Source: Pipra filicauda (lineage: Eukaryota; Chordata; Aves; Passeriformes; Pipridae). Taken from it: a DNA stretch of 64,000 nt. The notes beneath the pieces were generated by a model, which saw nothing but the letters and a program-made list of their open reading frames with translations, had not been told where the DNA came from and ran no database searches. Each line of letters begins with the position of its first letter. Positions within the stretch are counted from its first letter, which is position 1. The stretch lies in contig NW_024104421.1 of assembly GCF_003945595.2 (NCBI RefSeq), forward strand, positions 1,922,001 through 1,986,000, in the 5' to 3' direction. Below are positions 36,725 through 46,974 of this stretch, one piece after another. A program made the translations under genes and the position numbers.

Positions 36725-38190
36725 TCTGCGGGCACTGACACCGCACAAAGCCGTAACACGTGGAGGTGCAGCCGGGAATTCATGCAGCCTCATTCTGCTG
36801 TCACAAGCACCTGGATCCCTTCTCCAGGCACTGCAGAGGTCAGTGAAAATGCACAGAGGCAGTGACTGCTGTGGAAGCAAGGGCTTTCCTTGTGCTGAGA
36901 CTGATTTTTCCCAACGTGGCAGATGCGAACAGCAACCCGTAATAAATAAAACAGCCCAACAGTTTCTGCAGTAGCCCCTGGAAACTGCTATAAAAACTGA
37001 GCCATAGCTCACTTCCCCAGCTCCTGCCTCTCACTAATGTTGGAAAGAGGCCTCTGAATTGTTAAGATTAAAAAGAAAAAAATCAGATCAGCAACTTGTT
37101 GTTGGACTCAGGGGTTTCATTACTGACACGGACTGTCTGGAGGATGCATGCAGAAATTGGAGTACTACAAAGAGGTTAATGCAAAAGATGGTGAGAAAAA
37201 TGATGTGGCTCTTCAAGGTGTAAAGAATGCATCAAAGGAACCCATGTCTCTCTGGTACTGAGAGAAGTCATGAATGTGGAACAGTTCCTCTCTGAGTCAC
37301 TGCCTGCCCTCTTCCAAAGCTGGGGTCTCACCCTGTGTGGGGGTGACTGTCTGCAGAGCTTAAAGCAACCAGGGGCTGCTTGAGCCCCTTCTTTAGGGTC
37401 AGTGTTTGCTCAGCACATGCTCTCAGTGGGGCAGGAAGAGACAGGAGCTGGCCCCCAAGCATGCCCCTTGTCTTCCTGTACCTCACGTGCTCCCTCTCCG
37501 TGCTGCACTTTCCCAGCCTGCTGCAGAAAAACAATTAAACCAGCGTGTGCAAATGGAGATGTCTTGATTCAGTGGTTGAACTTCAAAATTGGAAGTCAAA
37601 TTTGGTTATGGTAGAGTTCAAAACTGGTTTTTGTTTTTCTTTTTCTTTAGAAATCCCCAGCGAAACCCCAAAACCCAACAACATAAACAACTAAAAGTGT
37701 TTCTCTGGGAAAAATTCCAAATTCCACTTGATTTTTTTTTCTCTGTGTTTTCTTGGTAAATTCTGTACACTGAAGGTACCCCATAGTGAAATATTTAAAA
37801 TGACAGTTTTGCTTGTAATACCACAGAGTGGTAGGAGTCTGAAGCCTGATACTAGTAGATGAGGCAGACCAGAGTGCAAAGCAGAACTTTTTAAAAGAGT
37901 TTGGATAAAAAATTTCAAGAGATAATAACAGCCTCTTCCACAGCCTTTCAGCCTGTCAGAAATGCCAAATGTGTGCCTTTGTTTTTGCTTAGCAGATAGA
38001 TAGATATCATCTCTGCAAAAGGTTTTATTACTGTATTTCCCCACAGTCTGGTACAAAAGTGTCCTATTGTGTTTGTAGGTCTGGTGCAGTAGGGAATATT
38101 TGGTCTGGTATTTATACATCACTTTTACATTTTCTGAAACTTGTCAATCGTGAATGTCATTTAAAATCTTGATTGTCTTTTTGTGCACAG

Positions 38191-38283
38191 GTGCAACCTT
38201 CCTCCTCTATCCAGTGAATACAGCAAGGACGTTGGATCAAAAACCCAGCTGGTGACTGCAAATCCAAGTATAATTCAGAAAAG
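38191..38283 (+). CDS. ST8SIA1: ST8SIA1 exon 4 (second half of sialylmotif L)
   Basis: 93-nt internal exon: one base completing the Arg codon split with exon 3, 30 codons, then two bases of another split Arg codon (AG/). The peptide is [20 protein letters not shown] followed by [10 protein letters not shown]. It completes sialylmotif L. RCNLPPL and VTANPSII are near-invariant in GD3 synthases, and the Asn of NPS is a donor-contact residue in the family. The acceptor is GTGCACAG and the donor AAAAG/GTAGAC, a weaker donor because position +4 is G rather than A. The next exon must begin in phase 2 and encode the acceptor side of the active site (motifs S, III, VS). No such exon is visible downstream in this window. 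Confidence 0.97.
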
Positions 38284-38985
38284 GTAGACAGCATATTGTT
38301 CCTTTTCTGGTCGGGGGGAAACAAAAAGAAAAATGCTTCATCTGTGTTATAGATATTAGTGCATCAGAGTTGTGTTCTTAATGATGGTCTGATCCTGGAA
38401 GGGGATTTAAAAAAGGTGAAATAGGCAATGGTTTGGTGCTAGGTGAAATAATTAAAGACTAAAACCCCGATCCTTTCACTATAAGCAGGGAAACTAAGGA
38501 AGGTTGGCTTTTATAGAGTTATTTCATTTACCAGGCTTCCCTCTGTGCTTCCAGCTCCTTCCCTTTTCCATGTGCTGGGCACGTACCTGAGGTGCCTTGG
38601 CTACTCCCAAGCCAGGCACCTACTGATGGGTGTCCCAAGCTACTCTGCTGGTCAGGCCAGCTGGCTGATGCATCCCACAGTTACTGAAGATGCTAATTTG
38701 GGTTTCTCTTTGCTTCAACACCAGTAACCTCTGGGTCTTCACTGTTTTCATATTCTTTGTTTGATAATAACTTACAGAGTACAAAAGGTTAGGATGGAAC
38801 TCCTTGACAGGTTGTGATCATACAAGCTTTGCTTTCTTAGGAAACTGGGACAGATTTTTGTTGTTTATTACAGTTGGTTGAAATTTTCCAAATGTCAGTA
38901 GCTGATGAGAGAGAGGGAAAAAAATAAAAGTCAATGCCATCTCTCTGATTTTGCCTTCCTGAATTTTAATTGCTATATTTTTTGT
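38284..38985 (+). other. ST8SIA1: ST8SIA1 intron 4, 5' end
   Basis: Begins with the donor GTAGAC. About 700 bp of intron with no repeat recognised. It contains an imperfect 60-nt hairpin at 38577-38636, listed separately. Confidence 0.7.
38577..38636. repeat. 60-nt imperfect hairpin downstream of exon 4
   Basis: Nested inverted repeats. The inner stem pairs AGGTGCC with GGCACCT and TGGCT with AGCCA, with one bulged T and a 7-nt loop ACTCCCA. A 7 x 7 internal loop separates this from an outer stem pairing GGGCAC with GTGTCCC (one bulge). Its size and shape are like a small miRNA precursor. Nothing in the sequence shows that it is processed. Confidence 0.5.
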
Positions 38986-40200
38986 TTATCCCCCGGAATG
39001 AGGTAGACTGTTCTCCGGCAGAAAAAGATCTGGTAGTAACCTGCCATGTTCACTGAAGAACACAAGAGAAAAGGCATAAACCAAGGGGATGAACAGGAAA
39101 TGATTAGGCATAAAGAAATGTATAATGGGAGCACTGCGAGGTGAAGGATTGTGAAAGGAAGCAAAGCAGGGAAATAAAATACATAATAGAAAAGCCAGGT
39201 GTTTTAGAAAGAAGAAAGGCACTGGTTTGGAAATTGATGTTTGATGGCACTTAAATGTAGTATTTTTCCTCTCTAGCAGAATTGAAGGGTTCTCTAGTTT
39301 TGTGTGTGGAAAAGATGTCAGTCTTTGACAAAGTAGAAAAGAGAGGGTGAGCAAGAGGGAAATGGAGTAGTAATCATCTTCAAGAGCTGATTCCAGGCAG
39401 AGAGTGCCTGAATAGGGAAAGGTACAGAAGTGCTTGTGGGATGAGATCAAAGCAAACCAAGCAAAATTGTCAGGGGATGGCACCGGGTGCCAGGCAAGAA
39501 GAGGGGCAGTGGATGTGAAGACAGGGAATCTGAAAATCCTGTGGGATGTAGATGGTGGATGAGGTTCTTTTAGGAAGTGGAATGAAATGGCCAGAATATC
39601 CCATCAAGGAAAGGAGATCAGTTTGACCGTGGCATTTTGGAGGAAATGAAGAGGAGCAGTATGAAACATAAAGCTTGCAAAAGATTTTGCAGTTTTCAAG
39701 GCAGAGGATTATTTAACTCAGGGGTATTTGTTTTGTACCCTCCCCTCCTTCAAGGCCTAGAGTAGAAAGCTCGCTGTACTTAGTATTTTTGAACAGAAAA
39801 GGGAAAGTGTTTTAGTGATGCTACAAGGAGAATGTGGAACTACACTAGAGAGACCGTAGAGTTATCCAGCAAGAGAGAAAGGAAGGAGTGAGCAGATGGT
39901 TGAAGAACCAGATGGAGAGAGCGAGGTGCTACTTTGTGAGAGGTGGGTATCACAAGGAGTGGCGGGGGGGATGGGGTTGAGAAATGGGGAAAAAAGAAAG
40001 GGAGGAAGGAAACAGGATTGTGATCAATGTAGTTTTCAAAGTGAGTGAACAATAACTGCAATGCAAGACCTTTGATGGGAAAGTAATGTGGAGTGCATAG
40101 GCATGTGTATTGATTAGGAGGAAATCTACAACCAGGAACTGAGAATGACGCAGGGAACAAATTTATAGTGCTGAAAATTGGCAGAAACCTCCTCTGAGGC
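38986..40200. other. 1.2-kb purine-rich block (possible old interspersed element)
   Basis: The + strand is markedly rich in G and A through this block (for example GAAAAGAGAGGGTGAGCAAG and GAGAGAAAGGAAGGAGTGAG). Because the complement is pyrimidine-rich, long minus frames arise: 165 codons at 39483-38986, the longest open frame in the window, and 106 codons at 40160-39840. Their peptides are rich in Phe, Leu, Ser and Pro and match no family I know. I read them as composition artefacts. The block may be a diverged interspersed repeat; phrases such as GATTCCAGGCAGAGAG and TGGATGTGAAGACAGG recall old amniote repeats, but I cannot name one. Confidence 0.4.
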
Positions 40201-40254
40201 TTGAAGCTCTTGAGAGATTTGACACTTTGCTTCCTCTACCTGGTTCAGAAGGGA

Positions 40255-40273
40255 TTTTTTTTTTTTTTTTTTT
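40255..40273. repeat. Poly-T tract (19 T)
   Basis: Uninterrupted run of 19 T followed by AATAATAG. It lies just downstream of the purine-rich block. On the minus strand this is a poly-A run, so it could be the tail of a retroposed sequence, but no recognisable body adjoins it. Confidence 0.9.
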
Positions 40274-43200
40274 AATAATAGTTGACTGATGTTTCCAGTG
40301 TGCTCTCCAAACTCATTATTTTACCTCCTGTGTGTTAAGATAGAGTGGAGGGGAAAAAAATGTTACGTTTTGGGAGTTAAAATAGAAACAAAGACTACCA
40401 TTCTGTCATCAATTTCTATGAAAAGAAGTTTTTTAAGGAATTAAGACTGTTTTTAGGTCCAGACTTGCATGAAATTTAAAGACGTTCAACTTGGTGGCTG
40501 ATATGTGTCTAAGCTGTAAATTAACTAGAGTCACATAATGGTATCATTCATTATCATTCTTCTCCTCTCCTCTTGTTCTTACTTGAAGTAGGTTGATATT
40601 GATGAGGCTTGACATCTCAATTATCTCTCAAGTGTGTTATGGCAGGTTTAGTGAATTGGTCCGGCAACACCATTCATGGCTTCTAAAAGATTTATCCTTG
40701 CCAGATAGTTTATGATGAGGCATGTTGCATAGGGAAAAGTTTTCATGCCAGGGATGTAGAGACAATTTCCTGTCTGGTTCTAAAATCAGAATTAGTGCCT
40801 TTAGAAAATCAAATTGTTGGCAGTAATTTTTGCAGAGATGCCACCATTTCCCTCCAGACTTAGAGCCTAAGTATGGGAGAGTCAAGATTTTAATCTGGGA
40901 GTACATTGACTGGAGATACCTTCTAAACATTGCCTTTTGCAAAACTTAGAGGTCAAGTTCCTACTCTGTTTTCAGCAGGAAGTGTAACTGTGCAGGTAGT
41001 ACAGTTTTCACTTGTGAAATGTTTTTCACAGTCCTTATTTGGGTTTGAAAAATGATGGGGAATTTCCTACCCTAACTTCACTTAGTATAATACAGGAGAA
41101 CTGACAATAGATGTATTATGGTAGAAATTTTCCCATCTGACTAAGAGGACGTGTGATGACTGTCCCAGTTTCTCTTTTTGTCTAAAATATTTCACAGGCA
41201 TCTCCCTTCAATTAATATTGGAACTCGCAGTCCTTCAAGCCCGTGGAAAACCGTTTTTTCCACTTTGTATTCAAAACTTACTTTTCTGTCAAACCTTGGC
41301 TTGAGGTGGCATTTGGGATTGAAATGTTGCATAAAGCTACTCCTGGGGCCAATGTGACCTCTCCCTCCCTCTATCCCCCAGTATTGTTGTGGGACTGCAA
41401 AAAGGTTGGCATCGTTGATGTTTCCAGTTCATTCCCCTACTATCCTAGTCAGCTTGGCCTTATCTGCAGGGAACAACTTTGTAGGCAGAAGGTTATTCTA
41501 TGTTTGTCCTGGGTTTTATTTTCTTTCCATGAGTAGCTGCTTTAAGTCCCTGCCAGGAAAGAGGCAGTGCAGTAGCGAGACCTGTGATGTGCCTGCAGCT
41601 GTTCTTAGACTCTGGGAAAAAATCAACGAGGTTATGTCACTTAGAGCAATTGTTTCTATGTTCTGAACACTTTTCTACAGCTGTGAAGAGGGACTAGTCA
41701 GCAGGTAGCATGTGAAGGTAAAAATGCTTTGTAGGTAGTGATGATATTCGACCACTGGCATGAGATTTTTAACTAAGAAATACAAAGAGGTACTATTTGG
41801 GATGTGGATTATTATATGTTTCTAAAGTCACTGGATCTGGGCTGTTTAGGAGAAGCAAATTCTATGAATTTGCTATTGTCTTCAACAACTCTTGCAAATG
41901 TCATACAATTATACTCTTTTGTCTAAACTTTTAATTAAATCTGCAAACAAATGCTGTTTGCAGCAATATTCCTTTCTAGTTGTCACATCTGCTTACTCTG
42001 TCTAATCCAGGCACACTTATATCATCAGCAATAGTCCGAATAGATTGTTTCCCAGCATTCAGTGAGTTTCAGATCAACTGATGTTTGTCAGTGAGTATTT
42101 TATCCACAAGCTGTGAGAGTTTTTCTGGCCTGTGTAGAAATAATCCTGTTAGAAAATGGCACGGTGACTCGCAGCATTCTTTATTCACCATAGTCCAGCA
42201 TTGGTGTAACCGACAGAAGCCCTCGAGGTATTAGCACACACCTCCCTGCACCGTTTTTGAAACGTAATCCCTCAAAGCAGGAGCTTTGTGCCTGCAGAGC
42301 TGAGCTCTGAGGCAGAGCTCTGCCACTCCTGTTTCATGTCCTCTCCCCTCATCAATAAATCCACTGATGAGGACCAGTCATTCCTGTGTGTGTCTAGGGC
42401 TTTGGAGGTTACCCTAGTTAGATTAATTGTGAAGATTTCTGTGAAATACCTCTGCCAGAGACAGGGTGAACGTGTAGGTGAATCCATATTTCTGCTACTA
42501 CAGTGATTCGACCGGAGTGTGCCTTGTTGCTTTGAATATAGAAATAAGTGAAGGGTTAGTTGAAGTGATATCCATCTTCATTCTTTGAAATGTGTATGTT
42601 TTTATTTAGGTCTTTACAGTGAAGTCTCTCAGCAGTTGTGTAACATCACCAATGGAAATAGTCTGACTGAAACTGGGATGACCAGATTTAGGATCCGCCG
42701 TTACACTCTTCAGCTCAATATGAACTTCCATCACCGAATGTGAACATTTTTCTTTCAGTAAATTAATTCCCTTTTTTGATCTCTGTGATATTTGACAAGT
42801 TTTTTTCTGCATCCAGTTTCTTGCACTAAAGCATGATGAAGGAATGAGACTAAAGGCTAACAAATGCAATGATTCTGCCTCTGAGCTTTGAAATGTCAGT
42901 TAAATATCGCTGCTGTTTATTAGGTTCCCATGGATTTTGAGTGGGATTAAATTTGCTTTCCGGTGTTCCCTGCATCTTAGAGACAACTAATAATCTTTCC
43001 TGGATTCACTCCTCAAGACATCTTCGAATCCTACTGACTTACACCGTTATGAATAAAAAGATGGAACTGAGGCAATAATTTAATTTAATAAAAGCTTCCT
43101 TCATCTCTGATTAAACAATTGTACAATATTATGCCTCTTGCTGACACTCATGAAAAAGAGAATTCCTCTTGACTGTGTCTCCATGTAAAAACTATATATT

Positions 43201-46200
43201 CTGTTCCTAGGTAGTTACATTATAATTTAGTAATTGCTAAAGATAGAAAAATAAAGACAGAAAACTACTCATAAAACATGTTATTGAAGGAAAACCCTTC
43301 ATGCTCATCTTGTCCTTACTTTAGAAGTCAGATGATGAGATCTTTCCCTGTAAAGTCAATTAGTCACCGGATTTTAAATGCTTCACATAGAGGTTCTTTT
43401 TTTATTATTCCTGATATCTAAACTGCTGTCTAAATATATTTCAGATTATTTCATTGAGAAGTCCAAAGTTATAAGAAAAATTATTTTGATTCACATTACA
43501 AAACTGCCCTTTTATGTTCTTCTGCCAGAGCCTGTGAACATCTGTGCCAACAGCAAGGGAATAAAATTTCTGGGAAGCACGTCATTAGAGACGAGACTGT
43601 AAGAAACCCTTCTGTATATGGAGGTTGCTTGATTTGTTGGTAATCAGTTTTTTTCTCTCCTTTAATACAAAGTTCCTTTAGAAGCTTTAAACTTATAAAT
43701 AACTGACATCTTAGTTTCTCTTAGTGATGAAGTGTGGTGGTGCAGAGGACTTGCCAATGTCACCACCAGCCCAAAGGCAGAGCCAGGAAAAAAAATCCAG
43801 AATTTGAGTGGCTTTTGTGTTTTTATCAGGTGATGAACAGAAATATGTGAAGTTTTAACAAAGCCATGCTGAGATTGGGACAGTTTGCTGCTTTGACCCC
43901 ATTTAAATAAATGGCTTTTAATCTCTTATTCATCCCTCTCAACTGCAAAATACAGCAATGAGCGGGAAGAAAGAAATGTATGAACCCTAAGACCCAAGGA
44001 AAGGGCTGTTGGATCTAGAGGTGTCTCAAAATGTACCATTGGCTCTAAACAGAAAGGTCAGATGCTGTTGATGAGATGAGAAACAATGGGATGAAATTCT
44101 AGGTTAGGAAAATTGGGAACTGTGAGGAAAAGTTAATCTGGTAGGAGAAAAGAAGGGAGAAGGAAAGCCTGAGGAGAGTGGTAAGAGTTTCCGGGGGGTA
44201 CATTTGGCTAAGATGGTGGAAGTGAGGATGTTACCTCATCAGCAAAAGCAATTGTTAGATGTTAGGAAGAACTTCCCAGAGAACCTATGTTACAGTTAAA
44301 TTACTCCATGTTACAGTAGTTTAAAGGGCATATTGATGTGGGGATGAAATGGGAAATTTTAAATGAGGTGTCATGAAATCGTGGTTTGATGCTTTCTCTT
44401 AAACAAAAATAAATGTTTTATTAGTAGTTGTCATAAAACAGAGATAGAAAATACTAAGATTAAAATGATCCATTTGGATTTCTGATGGAAACGTCCTTAC
44501 AGTTCTAATGTGTGTTTACTGCAGAACTGGAGAGGAATAGGATGCGTTACTGTACACACACATTTGTATGTCTCCTGTCTTAAACTGAGATTTTGATGAT
44601 AATCTCTGTTGTGAATGACATTCTAATTGCAAATCTTTGCCTTACCAGAATCACCAGTGCATGCCCATATGTGAGGATACTCATTAACACATTGTCTCAC
44701 ACATTTTCATTTTCTTGGCAAGCCACTGCGGGAAGACTTGCTTTTCATTTCTCCCCCCTCTCCCACCTCCTGGTGTCTTCTTAAGACCACTGTATCAAAG
44801 AGTCTGCCAGCAGTACCAAACAGAAAGACAACCAGCTGTCTGATTTTCCATTATTAGATTTGTGAAATGTGAAAGCTATATATGTCCTTGAGCAAATAAT
44901 GCTTTTAATTAAGGTGGGTTTTATTTTTTCATCCTTGTATTGCTGCAGTAGGACTTGATATGAGAGCTTCTAAATCCTACTACCAATATGTGGAATAGTG
45001 TACTCAAGTACCTTATGTTTAAGTATAGAAGTAATGTCTTTGAAATCAGTGGAATAACTTACATGTATTTTGTTGGATCAAGAAATTTAGTGCCTTGTGT
45101 GGACAACCCAAGTTTCTTCAGGGTAACACCCTCAAAGATTTTTGAGTGCCTAATCCATGTTTAGGTAACTAATCTTTCTTTACAGTCTTTGACTTTAACT
45201 TAGATTTTTTTTTTTTTACCACTGTAGCACTTCTTGGATTTTTTCAGACGCTGACTGGAAAGCAAATACACACACACACATATTAAAAAAAAATATTTAT
45301 TTATTTTAAATGAAGATACAAGGCATCCTACAGTCTGAAAGATAATGAGAACACAGAAAACTGTTACTTCTCTACAGTCTGTCAGATTGTGACATTCCCA
45401 CTTTATCTTTTGTTCCTGTCTCTAAATAGCTTTCACTCTTTGCAGCATCTACAGCCACGTGATCCCATAAACTTCAAAGAAAACCTGCAAATTCATGACA
45501 TGGTCACAGGAGCCTAGAAATTATCCTTATGGATAACAGGCCAGAAACTTTAGGTTAAGCATAGATGTCAGAGAGCCAAAGGCATTAATTGGTATCTGTT
45601 TTCTCACTAAACAGTGGAGGGGGTTGCTGGGAATGAGATAATCCAGTTGAGAAGGCTGGTAGGTTTTTTTCCTCTGCTAATTTCTGCTGGTTTGTGCAGG
45701 CCTGTGAGATGCCAGGGCTGCTGGTCTTGGGGAGAGGATGACAGTCTGTGTGGTGGGTTATTCCAGCATTCTTTAGTCTAACAGCAAGGTAGGTTGGGAA
45801 ACAAGTAGCTAGGTTGGTCAGCAAGAGCTTGTGCCCTAGAAGCCTTCTCCCTGCTTTTATTTTTGCCCTCTGAACTGGGGAGGTCAAGATCTGGCCAGTC
45901 ATTCTCAGAATTTGTTATAATGAATGAAAAATATTTGAAATGTTTTGCTGTGGACACTTTGGCTTTTGTAGGTAATATTTCTGTTTATATGACGTCTGGA
46001 AAGATTTGCTTGTTGGTTACCAAAAGCCTGTCCTGTACATGTGGGCAAGTTGGTCTGTTGGAAAGCATCGATACTAGACTGCTAGTAGAGGCATGGAAGA
46101 AGCTGATGCTTCATAGCTAAGCCATTTGGTGTAGTTTTTAACTGGACAGTTTTCAGCTCTAGGTGAAAATCCTGAAAATCAGTGCTAGTGAAAATCCTGT

Positions 46201-46618
46201 TACTTCCCTGGGAGATACAAGAATTTGTTGACATTTGTTGTTTTTCAGACTATTGTGCTCCTCCTAAAGCTGGATGTGCAGCTTAAAATCTTAGGAGTGT
46301 GAGGTTATGACTCAGGAAATGTTTTTCATAAAGATTTGATTAAAGGGACAGTTGGCTTAAGTCAGAACACCACCTGCAAAACAATACTCTGTTATCATTG
46401 AGGAAACTAGTATTTAAGTGTGTAACACACTCAAGGGAAGAAGATGACGTAGGCTAGAGCAAGTCTAGTGGATGACAGTGAAGGAGTCAGTATAGCTGAG
46501 GTAAATGTTTAGTCTTAAAAAAGGATTCAGAACGGAAGTGAGAATGGAGAACAAACAGGTTAAGGGATTTTTAAGTAAACTAGAAGTTAGGGGGATCTGG
46601 AGAAATTTTTTTCAGGAG
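40274..46618 (+). other. ST8SIA1: ST8SIA1 intron 4, unique segment
   Basis: About 6.3 kb without a recognised mobile element or exon. It contains two adjacent inverted repeats at 42295-42324, a short AC tract (45268-45280) next to an AT-rich run, and a 12-bp direct repeat GTGAAAATCCTG near 46162 and 46188. Open frames are at most 105 codons and unrecognised. Confidence 0.6.
42295..42324. repeat. Two back-to-back inverted repeats sharing an AGAGCT core
   Basis: CAGAGCT-G-AGCTCTG at 42295-42309 is followed two bases later (after 42310) by the 14-bp perfect palindrome GGCAGAGCTCTGCC at 42311-42324. The shared AGAGCT/AGCTCT core means the two units can also pair with each other. Confidence 0.85.
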
Positions 46619-46654
46619 TTTATAAATAAATAGCCAGAGCTATTTATTTATAAA
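46619..46654. repeat. Perfect 16-bp inverted repeat with 4-nt loop
   Basis: TTTATAAATAAATAGC, loop CAGA, then GCTATTTATTTATAAA: all 16 positions pair. It lies in intron 4, 94 bp before a sense CR1 fragment. It is AT-rich, but the exact pairing including the GC step is well beyond simple AT composition. Confidence 0.9.
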
Positions 46655-46747
46655 TAGATATACTATTTATTCTTAGAACCACTAAGGAAGAATTTTTGGG
46701 GCCGTTTTTTCACATGTTCTCAGAAAATGGTAAAAGCGTAGTACCTT

Positions 46748-46974
46748 AGGGGAGGTTAAATTAGATACTAGGAAAATTTTTTTCATTGAAAGGGTTGTAA
46801 ATCATTGGAGCAGACTGCCCAGGGAAGTGGTGGAGTCACCATACCTGGAAGTGTTAAAAAAACATATGGATATGGCACTTGAGAACAGGGTTTAATGGTG
46901 AACATGCTAGTGATTGATGGCTGGACTTGATGATCTTAGAAGTCTTTTCCAACCTTAATGATTCTATGATTCTA
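46748..46974 (+). mobile_element. CR1 LINE 3' fragment (F), sense, diverged
   Basis: It begins at GGGAGGTTAAATTAGATACT-like sequence and passes through CATTGGAGCAGACTGCCCAG, GGAAGTGGTGGAGTCACCAT and CTGGAAGTGTT. It ends with TTTTCCAACCTTAATGATTC and a short TCTATGATTCT terminus, the usual CR1 3' end. It is more diverged than fragments D and G, with A-rich insertions. Confidence 0.88.

Larger units (their letters stand above)
33569..38190 (+). other. ST8SIA1: ST8SIA1 intron 3
   Basis: 4,622 bp from GTAAGA to the acceptor TTTTTGTGCACAG, with AG at 38189-38190. I recognise no mobile element. It holds a GATTT/T-rich simple tract (36181-36254) and a locally GC- and CpG-richer pocket (about 36690-36960) containing a 14-bp perfect palindrome. 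Open frames reach 143 codons (38122-37691, -) and are unrecognisable. Confidence 0.85.

Noticed and set aside
38986..39483. 165-codon minus-strand open frame as a protein gene
   Set aside because: The peptide is a Phe/Leu/Ser/Pro-rich product of pyrimidine-rich sequence, without recognisable motif. Kept only as a composition finding.
39960..40005. G-quadruplex-like run of G-tracts
   Set aside because: Two of the loops are 9-10 nt, longer than the usual limit of 7, so it does not meet the strict motif. It lies in the purine-rich block already noted.
44220..44310. Possible further CR1 fragment (TTAGATGTTAGGAAGAACTT followed by CCCAGAGAACC)
   Set aside because: Only about 30 bp look similar, with no 3' terminus or flanking CR1 sequence. 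Too weak to call.
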